This document shows, piece after piece, positions 13,051 to 24,271 of a DNA stretch of 64,000 nucleotides; the stretch's first letter is position 1; each line of letters begins with the position of its first letter. The notes under the pieces are model-generated. The model searched no databases. It was not told the DNA's origin and saw only the letters and a program-made list of their open reading frames with translations. This stretch comes from Macquaria australasica (Eukaryota; Chordata; Actinopteri; Centrarchiformes; Percichthyidae). The position numbers and the translations under genes are program-made. The stretch covers positions 40,001 to 104,000 of the forward strand of contig SEMN01000626.1 in NCBI GenBank assembly GCA_005408345.1. The letters run 5' to 3'.

Positions 13051-15654
13051 TGCAGCAGTGTTAATCTAATTCCCATTTCCCATTTAATGGCACCTCCAAC
13101 TGAGGAACGCCTGCTCCTGTTCCCTCTCACTTTCTCGCTCTCTCTCTCTCTCTGACACACACACACGTAAAGATATATGAAAACACACGTTTCCCCTCAA
13201 AGAGTCAAAACCTATTCAAACATCTTCACTCTCGTAAAGTACATTGTTCAATATCACATATACATGTAAAATACCTATAGTCCCATCACACACACACACC
13301 CTCCTGCGTACACTTACATACACCTATAAATTTAATCTAAAGCTATTTTTTGGCTAAGAGTGGGGGAAAACCAAGCTGACAGATACAAAGCCACCACCAC
13401 AAGTTACGACTATTGCCTACTTTTACATCCAACAGACATGGAGCAACATTGGCAGCCATTTGCAGTCGTGCTTCTGGGCACGTGACGGATTCAAGCCCAA
13501 CGCTCACTCTCCTTTCACCTCTCTTTTGGTCTTCACTCACTGCTGAGGGAAAATATTTGAGTCTTTAGCTTGCTAGATGTTTTGACTGTGTTTATTACTT
13601 TGGTGCTGAAAATGTCCCCACACACTCCTTCTGTTTCCTCCTGTGCTAACAGCAGACATTGTGCACTTCCCAGTAAGGCCCTTTTGTTTACAACAACCAT
13701 GTGGTTTAAAACTGTTAAAACCAACTCTTCACTTAGACATAATGGGCTTAGTCCATTAGTAGCACAACAGACATACAGATCCATGCGCACAGATAGGGCT
13801 TTAACACAGCCTCAGACTATAGGAGTAAAGAGGTTTGTCCATTACAAGGACACAGACCATTACAGCTTGGTTGGACAGTTAAAGCTAAACTATGTCTCTC
13901 CTTCAAGGTATTCTAGTTCAATAAAAGGAGGTTGACTGTCACTGCACAGCCACAAAACTAGATGTACGAGGTAATCGTGTTCACATTCTTTAATTCACTC
14001 TGTGGTAGACAGTGAGACATTTTGCAGTAGAAATGTTTTTGCTAAATTACTGAAAGATTATGGAACCTTTCTTTATACTGGTCTAAATTTTCTTTACAAA
14101 ACACTACAGGTAACAGAAACAGGTAAGAGAAAATACAGAGTTGACCAAGAAGGCTGCAGCCTATATAGCCTCTACATGATGCATGTTGGCGACAACAGAC
14201 CCTTCTAATGGCGCTACGAGGCTACAGGGGTACTCCACAACCTTAAACCAGACATTTTCTTCTTCCAAAACTCAGCCTGTACAGCTGATCAATGCTTGCA
14301 GTGTTTGTATTAATCGTTTGAGAAGGTTGCCTGGGGAAGCAGACTTGTCCAGTAGCACATACACCACACATTTAGTGACACCCCAGTGTAAGACTGAAAA
14401 TTAAGTTAGTGGTAATGGAGTAGTAAGTTGTTCTGAGGCTATCTTATGCACACTAAATGTAAAGGATTTTTATATTAAAAATATTATTTTTTATTTGAAA
14501 GACCACATAATATCAAGCGTGAACATTGAAAACGATAGTGTAGATATGAAATGGAAAGAGAATATCAAACAAATGACTAAATACTAAAAAGACCAACATG
14601 CAACACAAGCAAGACACTGCCACACCACCCCCAAATGAACCAGTTCTTTTTGAAACATGAATACCCCTTTAGCTAGCCAACTGAGCCCCAATGGGATCCA
14701 CAAGAGCGCAGAGCATGTGTCTGTGCCCTTTGAAGACAAGCTTTTATTTCTTCTTTACCCTCTTAGCAGTTTTAAATTGGAGACTTGAGCTGACATTGAG
14801 CAGTACCTTGAAATCCACAAACCGGAATTTATTTTAATTTTAGGTTATTCCTGTAGCTTCTTGAATCAAGTTGTATTTACGTGCCGATTCGTGCGTTTGC
14901 TGCAATTTTTACGGCCTGTTTTTAAACATTAAGGCATGCCACCAACATAAATAAATCGGCTTTCACCCTCAAAATAAATCATGTTTAGTCGACAGCACAG
15001 TCAGTGTGGAGACAGAAAATGGAAATGCACTAAAATATGCCAGCTGTTGCCAGTTATGTTCTTCAAAAAAAAAAAAAAATCACATCTCTCTCTCAAGTTT
15101 TATTATTGGCTTTAACTTTCTGACCTTTTCATTCAACTGCGTTTGTTTTATGAGGTTATTCCTGAGCATATTGCAGCAACTTTCTCACAGATTAGTGGGC
15201 TTAGATGTGAAAGAGTCCTTATCTAGCAAGATAATATGCAACATTTAACCTTGACTGAATAAATGAGTTTATGGCTCTTGAGCAGGAAGTGTTCATCTCT
15301 GCTTAAGTCCCTAAAAGTTTGAGTTCCTTCAGTGCTGAGCTGCAGTTTTAAAATAGCAGATAATGAAACAATGTCTATGATAGTACACTTTTTCAGAATT
15401 TAGGGGGTAAGATCTCATTTTTTCATAGCATTGCATTTTGCCTCCATCTGTACCACTCAAAACAAAAAATAATTTTGGTAATGTTTTGGCAAAACAGCCA
15501 GGACTTTTTGGTTTAGATTACAGTTTGAACCATAAAACAACAAGCCTGGTGAAGATTCTGGAGCAGCGTGACACTTCTCTATAAAACCAGCTCCTAACCA
15601 CAACAAAACAGCAGGACTGTGAATGTGTCTGTACGTTCGGCGTCTCCCTGCACG

Positions 15655-15657
<3 letters not shown>

Positions 15658-15698
<41 letters not shown>
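15658..15698 (+). repeat. (TG)n microsatellite
   Basis: About 19 TG units ending GCGCC. Confidence 0.95.
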
Positions 15699-15699
<1 letters not shown>

Positions 15700-17974
15700 C
15701 AAACTCATTTTTCCGTGCATAAACCTTGGCAGGTGTCCAGCTCCACTTGGACGGAGCTCAGTGAGAAGGGAAAGTCTTGTCTTAGCGGTTAAATCCCCTC
15801 TGAGAGGGCGAGTGAAACACGCTCAGAGAGTTATATGTATTGTTGCGAAACTGTCTTTTTTGTGGAGTTAAGCAGTGGTAAGCACCCCCAAAGGCTTTCT
15901 CAGACGCCTCGCCAACAGGTATTATGATACACAGGCTTAGGGTCGCTGACAGACCTTCAGATGGAAAGCTATGTCAACTGTTTGCAAAGGATTAGGCAAT
16001 TAATTACCATTAAACTAAATGATGTATAATACATTAGAACTGGTTGAACAAAACACTAATAAATTAGATAAAAGGTCGAGTTCTCTATCTTCAAGTTGTA
16101 TGCAAATTCAATTATTAGCACAGAATTATGTAAATTTCAATTCAAATCATGTAATTTAAATTGCATTAGTGACATTTTCACTTAGATTAAACATACATGA
16201 ATCATCTGCTATGCAGCATCAAATAGAATAATACATTTAACATTAGAGGAAAAGTTTTTTACCGAAACACTTTTTCCTCAGAGATATCATGTATTTTTTT
16301 TTATACCAACATCTTCTGTGTATTCTGCCTGTCTATGGTATATTTTTTTTGTAGGATTTAAATATCACAGTGCAGCAGAAGATGCCTTGTTGGCATCCCT
16401 CTTCAGGACTTGTCACACGCTAACAGTAGGCTCCACACTTCCCCTTAGATAACGTTTCACAACAACACGACCAGCCTAGTTCACCCAAAGTATAAAAATG
16501 TTTTCTTGTATACCCATATTAGTAAGCTTACATAGCTCCATACCAGGCATACTCCTAATAAAAGTGTCCAGCCGTTCCACACAAGCAGAGCTTTCTGAAG
16601 CAAGGGATTGAGTGTTTTCTCAATATCCCCTTGATTTTGCCCGCCTTATGTTTTCCTCATGGAGCTCCTAGTTCTTATATAAAAAGGTGTTAATCTAACT
16701 TGGTTTTTAGTCAAACAAACAAAGAAAGCTACTGTGTATTTTACATGTTGCCAAATTGTAATGTTTTTCCAACTTTGAGATGTGTCACATGTGTGGATTG
16801 CATACATTTCATATCAAATTTAATTTTCCTCCTTAAAAAGTCAAAATTAATTAAAGCCAAATACTGCTCAATATAGAAAATATCAATAAGGTACAAGACA
16901 AGATTTTCTTCATTCTGCCACTGCTGCACAAAGTTACTCTGGGCCACTTCTTTCCTAAAATAAGTTAGTAAAAAGCTAAGAGGCATGCGACCAAAATAGC
17001 TTACAGGGTCTATTCTGTTATTTATGACTAAGTAGTTGATGACGTGGCGATCTGTATTTTTGCTTTGAAGTAAAAGCTTACAAGGAGCATGTGCAAACAG
17101 CAAGACTCTGCCAATAGATTCCCAGAGGGAGACTTGTGAGTGAGGGAAATCTATAAGGTAAGGAAGTAACTATTGAACAAATTGTTTGGTTTCAGATGTT
17201 TGGAGCAATTTAATGGTCACATTTCGGCCTTTTTGGACCTTTAAACAACACATCCCCAGCACTATGCAGTTTTAATCAATATGTGAAAATAAATAACAAG
17301 GATTTGCTTGAGTCTTTTGAACTGGGGAATAGGTAGATTGAGTAGACTGGGGGCAACAAAAATTAGTATTTCACACAGATATCCCTAGAATAGCCCTAAA
17401 GACACCTGGGCAGGTTTAAAAGGTTTTACTTTCAGGCTGCGTGTGTGTGTGTGTGTGTGTGAAAGAGAGAGAACGCAGGTGTTTAGCAGGGAGTCGTCAC
17501 TGTGAATGATGCCCTTTGAAGGTCAAGGCTGACTAAAGGAGAGGCTGAAACACAAGAGGGATTTGAAATGAGCAACATGGGGGGGTGTCAGTATCTTAGT
17601 GGTTTCAAGAGTGAGCTTGTGATCAAAATGTCACCAGTCCAAAGTTTCAAAGCAGCTGGTAGCATGTGACTTGAAAGGACACAATGTCACTTAATATCAG
17701 ACAACAAAACAGTCTGAGAAGCATAGGAGACAAAGTGCTTTAAAGAGCGGATGAAATACGACAAACAGAAGAAAATAATCAAACAAGTACTATGTGTGTG
17801 CGCTCTACATGACAACGCAACAAATCCTCAGCACTAACAAGTTTCAACGATGTAGACTGAATATCAGTACATTAATTTAACTTAATTCAAAAGCAAAACG
17901 ATGAAAGACAAGACCAAGAGTCTACAGGTACGCTAACAAACTGAACAAATTGATATTTGTCCACTACAATAATG

Positions 17975-18205
17975 ATAATGCTGCTAGAGGAAAAGTCAGA
18001 GGATCGACAAAGTCATTAGAATTTATCCTCTAGGGACCTTGAATAACTGCAGCAAATTTCACAGCAATCCATCCAACAGTTGTCAAGGTATTTCACTGAA
18101 AAACCACAGATGTCAACCTCATGGTAGCGCTAGAGGAAAAGTCAGGGGATCTCCAACGTCAGTAGGAGCCATTCTCTGGGGAACATGAATGTCTGTTCAT
18201 CCAAC
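17975..18205 (+). repeat. Two tandem partial copies of a teleost repeat
   Basis: GCTAGAGGAAAAGTCAGAGG at about 17980 recurs as GCTAGAGGAAAAGTCAGGGG at about 18130. Each is followed by a diverged AAGTCATTAGAATTTATCCT / ACGTCAGTAGGAGCCATTCT and a CTCTRGGGAMCWTGAAT block. The unit is about 150 bases, with AGCAATCCATCCAACAGTTG between the copies. Confidence 0.55.
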
Positions 18206-20164
18206 AGGAGACACACACCATGAGCGTACATCCACCGTCCCTGCTTTTCTGCCAGTGTAGTTCATGCTGACATTCCTCACCTTTACGCTGTTGTGTAAAA
18301 TCACTTTGTGATATTTAATGCTCATTCCTTTAATGTTGTGGAGCGGCAGGGTGTGATTTTTACATTTAGTATAACAGTGGTTGTGGGAGTAAATACTTTG
18401 GAGAAAACTCTACTCGATTAACACCAGGTTCGTTTGCAGTTCAGTTGTGGTTTTTAGATGCAAATGCTGTTGATTGGGTGAAAGCGCTTATTAACGGGTG
18501 TGATAACTGTGTATTAATAGGGTGTGAGCGGGCGTGTTGTTGGTGAGTTCAGAAACAGCAGTCCAGCCCGCTCATGTACACATGCGTGTGTGGGTGACAG
18601 CATGCATGCATCATCTAATTTAGGAGGTGTCACCGTTTTTACAGCATCATTTCCAAATTGGTGTTTTATGTATTTTTTAATAATATTATCACTTCTTTTT
18701 TTCTGGGCCTGAGCAAACCTAATAGAAACTGTTTGTGTCGTGCCTGTTTTTCCTTCTCTGTCTCACTCTTTGCTATCTGTCTCTCTGCAAGTCTTTTCCT
18801 CCATCAGTCTCTCTCTCTATCAGTTTCCCACTTAAGTTACTATGTTTCTGTTTCTGTATTCATGCAGCCATTCATCTCAATTCCTCTCATTTCCTCTCTA
18901 CACACAGCCCAGTATGAACTAACAGTGCAAATTGTAGTTAATTACATAAGGTCATATGAAGCAGCTTAATGCTCTCCTGGCACTATATTTCTTTTAATAC
19001 GATTTGCAATCTCTGTTGTGAGATTCTCCACATCAGCAGCTGACACCATGGTTGTCTGGACTTTGTACCTCTGGTTTGGTTATTAAGATCTTAAGCTAAT
19101 TTAATTCAAAGTAGAAAACAGCAGAAGCAGGTGTTAATTGTGCTAATGTTTCCCTACAGACAGCTAGACTCTGGTTTAGATTGCATGGGGTAACTGACTT
19201 AGTTGACAGAAGGCATATTTATGGGCCTTTAATATTTTGTATTGTCAAAACACTGCACAATCAACTACGTAAATCGTTGATTAATCACCAGCTCGACATT
19301 CAGCAATCAGGCCCATAAAACTGCCTTCACCGAAATGACTGGAAGACATTTTGGAAAAACCATACAGAGAGGAAAACCCTTTTTTGTCTCTATGCATTTC
19401 TCTCTTGGTGCTCCCTGACAGACGAGAGGAAACACACCAAAGCTTTTGTAAATGTCATCCTAATTATCACAGACGTCGCGCTGAAATATCAAAAATATAC
19501 AAAAATACCAAAGCCTCCAGGTTTTCTCCCGGCACGTAACCCCTCAAAATGTATCTTCAGCTCTCAAAGCCATATCACAACTGGAGCGGAGTCAACAGCA
19601 AGTCAGGCTGTGTCTGTGATTCACCATGAGTCACATCTGACAGCAGTGATGACCAACAGCAAACATTGGTCTTCAAAGATTAACTATTTCTAGGACTACT
19701 TGTACTAGTACAACCAGTGGTAATATATTACACCACAATTAGCTAATACTAGTAGGCTTGCTATCATACAGCTATGACTACTAGGACTTTTTTTAGTACA
19801 GGTGCTAGTACTATACTGCTATAAGACTTTTCTTTAATCTGTGATGCAAACAAAAGTGCAGCTTTAACACCAAATTCAAAACAAGGGATTTCAACCTGCC
19901 TTCACCCCCTAATTGACCAACAAATCTAAAGCCATTACGGCTCATCCCCACAGGTGTTTTTACTTAATCTGCCTGATTAGACCTCTTCTCAGGACTGTGT
20001 GTTCAGACGGTGATTGATTGATAACTCTCCTAAGCTTGCGTAGCGTGGCACAGGCCTTCGCAGACGGCACATGTGCTACAAACTCGCACAGACTTGGACT
20101 TGTACAGACGAAATAACGTGAGGCAGCAACAAGTCTATTATTGTGTCCAGAATCGTTCACCATT

Positions 20165-20475
20165 CAGCCTACTAAATAGTGTGTATGCCAATTTATAGTG
20201 TTGCATGTCTACTGAGAATTATTACACCCCATATAGCGGACTCAAATTATCCCACAATGCACTGTAAAAGTAGTGAAAAATTGATGGTCACTAACTGAGT
20301 GCTAACTGCTATCATGTACTGTGCAGAGACCAAAGAAGGCAAATTTAGACGACTGCCTAATGACAGTTAAGACCTGAGTATTGTCTGAATTTTTCCATGT
20401 GACACTATATAGTGCTCTATAGACTTCCCTATAGTGAATAGTAGATGAATGAATGAATTTGGGCACAGACAGGAC
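20165..20475. mobile_element. Possible MITE with ACTATATAGTG/CTATAGTGAATAG ends
   Basis: The stretch contains TACTAAATAGTGTGTATGCC near its left end and GACACTATATAGTGCTCTAT, CCTATAGTGAATAGTAG and TTTGGGCACAG near its right end. Such motifs bound non-autonomous DNA elements in fish. The arms are too diverged to prove pairing. Confidence 0.35.
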
Positions 20476-20589
20476 CTTTTTCATGGCACACATTTTAGCA
20501 TGTCATAACAGAAAAAGCACAGGTGTCATTAATAAACATTACTAACATCTGCACCTCCTGTGAATGCTGCCACATATCTTTGTGGGACA

Positions 20590-20680
20590 CGTCATGTAAC
20601 AGAGCCACCATTATTGTTATGAGTTACACGTGTGCTTTTCCTACTGTGACAAGTCAAAATCTACTCCCTGCATATCTCCG
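20590..20680 (+). repeat. Dispersed repeat copy A
   Basis: ACAGAGCCACCATTATTGTT, then ATGAGTT...GTGCTTTTCCTACTGTGACA and AGTCAAAAT match copy B at 28178-28242 with few changes. Confidence 0.55.
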
Positions 20681-21637
20681 CCCAAATTCAATCTGACCGG
20701 AGGTGTGATCAGCAGAGTAACTGAAAACACCTGTGTAGGTGTGCAGGGACTACCAACTAAGATATTAACGTTTTCTGTTGGTGTGCAAGGTCTGTTTACA
20801 TCACTGCTTATAAACATATGGGTGCAACAGGCAGGGACAGGGGAACTAGACTTTTTTTAGGTAATTTTTAAAGTCAAACTCAATTTCATATGTGAATATA
20901 CACATGATTAGGATTAACTGGCTTAAAAATGTACTGACTGTGCCTTTAAAACTAAGCAAAGGGCTGTCAGTCCCATTAAATAAATAGTTCATCCCCAAAT
21001 AAAAATATTCTGCATAACTGTAAGTGCTGTGGATGTGTTCTACAAAATATGAACTGTCAGAGAGGGAATAATGAGGTAAATGTGTGAACATTTGGATAAT
21101 TCAGCAACAAAACTGTTGGATTGTGCTGCATGAGCTGTTTGGAAAAACCTGATTTTAGGCTCTTTTTTTTTTGGATTTGTAAAAAGACAGCCTCATTAAA
21201 TGCAACAGGGTGTGAGTAGACTATGATGTCTAAGTGTGGGGGTTAACTCGCTGTGTTTGGTTTTTCTATAAACTTGGAGAGAGTAGATAATCACTGAATT
21301 TTTTATTCCAGGGTGATCTATTCCTTCATACACATCTACTATGTCTATGAATGTACATAAAATAATAGCACTGTGTAACTGGCTGCACAGTGAAAATGTC
21401 ATTGCCACCCTGCGATGTCCATTACCAAGAAGGATGTGTGTGTTTTTGGGAGGTAAACAGAAAGAGTCCATGATGCTAATCAATAGTCTAAAGTCTTAGC
21501 CACACCTGTCCTTCACTTTCTCCATCTCTGTCTGCCTTTTACTCCCTCTCTCTTTATGTTTCACTTGCCCCCCCCCCCACCCCCCATTTTCTCTTCACCC
21601 CTCCAGCGCTACATTACCACAGCTACACACAAAAAAA

Positions 21638-22440
21638 GTCCAATAATTTGGTGGAGGTGGAAAGAGAGAAAGAGAGGCAGGGAGATGAAAAGGGTGAAAA
21701 AGTAAAAGAAAATTAAGAGAGAGGGTTGAGGACTGAGGAGTATTAAGTTTGGGGAGAAAAGAGGGATGTAAAAGAGAGAGATAGCGACAGAGGGAGGGGA
21801 AGAGGTGATGAAATAGCGAGACAGAGAAGAAAGGGAGCCCCGGAGAGAGCGAGAAAGAGTGAGAGAGAGAGATGAAGGGATGCAGGGGGTGGAGGTGAAG
21901 TTAGATTCAGGGGTGGAGAGAGATAAAATGAGGGCTTGATGGAGGGAGGTGAGAGGTTGCTCTCTCCTCTCCTCTGTCAGAGTGGTGATTATTCCAAAAT
22001 ACACATCTCTATCTCTCTTTCTCTGTGCCTCACTCTCATTCCATCTTTTTCACTCTCTTGGCATGTTTTTTTTTTTGGCCTCAATGATCTCCCATCCCCT
22101 GTCGTCTTTTATCCTCATCTTTTGTTCCGTTTCATTTCCACTCTCTCTCCTCCCTCGCTCTTTTCCCTCTCTCTCTTTTCTCCCACTCATCCTCTATGCA
22201 TAATTCAAGCAGAGATTCCAGCATGACGGGCGTGGCCATTAAAAATACATGGGGACACTGCGCCGAGGCCGTTTAGTGCTGCCTTACCTCGGAGGAGGAG
22301 CGCCACCGGCTAGGGCAGCGATGGCAGAGAGAGGGAGGAAAGAGAAGGAGGAGGGAGAGAGAGAGAGAGGGAGGGAAGAGAGGGAGGAGGGTGGATGGTG
22401 AGATGAAGAAGCTGCAGCAAAAGAGTAAAAGCAAGTAAGC
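21638..22440. repeat. Alternating long polypurine / polypyrimidine tracts
   Basis: The plus strand is almost pure purine at 21638-21955, pyrimidine-rich at 21957-22200 and purine-rich again at 22318-22440. A further pyrimidine block with C9 precedes at 21500-21600. Open frames here are artefacts of low complexity. Confidence 0.8.
22288..22309 (-). other. Cryptic microexon candidate within grm8 intron
   Basis: On the minus strand a long CT-rich tract (about 22440-22320) leads to CTGCCCTAG, 22 bases (CCGGTGGCGCTCCTCCTCCG plus AG), then GTAAGG, a near-consensus donor. Its length is not a multiple of three, so inclusion between grm8 exons would shift the frame. It could equally be chance. Confidence 0.2.
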
Positions 22441-22939
22441 ATGAGAAAAGAGGAAGAAGGGGAAAAGGAGGAAAACAGAGCAAATGAAAGTAAAGGTACA
22501 GTCATACTACACTTTCATTCTGCGAATATTCGCTTCGTCTTCCATTCAGGTCAATTGAAGCGCGTAGGACAAACAGATTCAAACATGTGGTTCTTGTTGT
22601 GGTGCGATCTCCACCCGGCTCTGGCCAACTTGCATGTCAGAGTTCAATTTTGTTCAACTTTGACAGATGTGCATGGCTGGCCAACAGAATCACTGCTGCG
22701 CTGTGTTTGGAAATGGAGAACAGGAGTCCTTATTCCAGCATGTGCTGCAGCACTGTTCTCACAGACTTTTCAATATTCATTTATTACCCACAATATAACT
22801 ATAACATTACTGTGATATATAAAAACTCTTATCTAGTCATAACAATACGGTGCCAAAGGGGAAATGGACAGCTGAATTAAACCAGATCTGACATTAATTG
22901 GTAAATCAAAATGCAACAACATATTCTCCATGACCTGCA

Positions 22940-23260
22940 ATCCCAAAACTCAGTTAATACAGTACAAGGTCCTGCGTAGAGTTCATATCAGCTCCCTTAA
23001 AATGTACCGCATGGGTTTTAAAAACACTGCCCAAACAAAACCGACTTCTGGTTCTGTGCACTCATTCAGTCCTTCTGGTCGGAGGTCATGAACAAGCTGT
23101 CCAAGATCCTCATCCTCGGCATCCCTCTTTGACCATCCATCGCTCTTCTGGGTGATCTCTGCGCACTTCAAAACTTTCACTTTAATTGCTCTAACAATAG
23201 CCAAGAATACTATATGACTCAACTGGAAAAACAGAGCTCATTTATCCATTAATGACAGGG
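22940..23260 (+). mobile_element. L1-clade LINE ORF2 C-terminal remnant (degenerate)
   Basis: Conceptual reading of the plus strand, allowing frame changes, gives QLIQYKVLRRVHISSLKMYR, then QSFWSEVMNKLSKILILGIP, a stop, PSIALLGDLCAL, and LTIAKNTI, a stop, LNWKNRAHLSIN. This order (QYKxLHRxH...MG, then SFWxEV, ALLGDL, AIAKKTI, NWK) is that of the tail after the reverse transcriptase domain in fish L1/Tx1-like ORF2 proteins. At least two in-frame stops and shifts make it inactive. The usual cysteine/histidine stretch between the first two blocks is missing or eroded. Confidence 0.75.
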
Positions 23261-23978
23261 CTTAATCTACTAACTGTGCTAACATTCTCCATTCTTGCAG
23301 TTTCTCCAGAGCTGATCCACCCATTCCCTCTTATTTGATCCCGTCATTGTTATTCAGTGATGTGTGTTTGTCAACTCTGTCTTAGTATTGCTCTTGTAAA
23401 GGAACTGTGACATCACATCCTTTTTCAGGGGCGAGCGTGGGGCAGTCGGAGGGCTAATTAAGCACGTAAAAAAAGCAATGGTGGCGGCATGTTGTTTCAG
23501 GTACAAGTGAGAAGATAAAATACAAGTTTAAATAATGCATCCACTAATGCAAGTCTCAGTCTTATCAGATGCCAAAATATACTAATATCAGACAGGAACT
23601 TACAACTCCTTAAAGTTATCAAAACAACAATTATTTTATCATCTGTCTCAACAATTGCGAGATAAACAGTAGAATTACATCATTCATGTTACATCATCTA
23701 CCAGGAACGTGTCTTGTATGTATCTGACTGGGCAACGCAGCACATTGCTGGATATTGTTGCACTGTGTTGTGGCCAACGTTGAGCCAGATTCAACTGTCT
23801 TATTGGACAACACTGCGTTTTTCTGACGAAGCCGCCTGCATTGGCAACCCCGCTGTGTCAAGCCAGCGGTCTCCATGAAATGAATGGAGATGGAGAGGAG
23901 AGGAGAAGAGAGGAAGACTATTCCTGGCAATCCAATGAATGCAGATTAAGGGGGAAAAAAAGAAAGAAATATTTCTCC

Positions 23979-24009
<31 letters not shown>

Positions 24010-24203
24010 GCCAATACTCCCAACTCTCCGTAAACCAATCTCATATGCAAGCCCAGTACACACAGACATAAAGACAAACACAAACCATTATGCCATAAAT
24101 AAGCCCATTTCCCATTTTATTCTCTGTCAATCAATAAATCAATTCTATCAATCCCTTCCATTTGAATAGACAAACAGATAGAGGGGATAGAAATATTGTA
24201 TGG

Positions 24204-24205
<2 letters not shown>

Positions 24206-24266
<61 letters not shown>
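24206..24266 (+). repeat. (GT)30 microsatellite
   Basis: About 30 uninterrupted GT units followed by GA-rich sequence. Confidence 0.95.

Positions 24267-24271
<5 letters not shown>

Noticed and set aside
13570..13935. 121-residue plus-strand open frame
   Set aside because: It has no recognisable domain, no Kozak or splice support and sits in a grm8 intron; composition looks random.
16741..17103. 120-residue minus-strand open frame
   Set aside because: Sequence is AT-rich, resembles no family I know and has no matching acceptor or donor. It could be an eroded repeat, but that is not supportable.
21609..22226. 130-residue Ser/Leu/Phe-rich frames on both strands
   Set aside because: They are readings of polypurine or polypyrimidine DNA.
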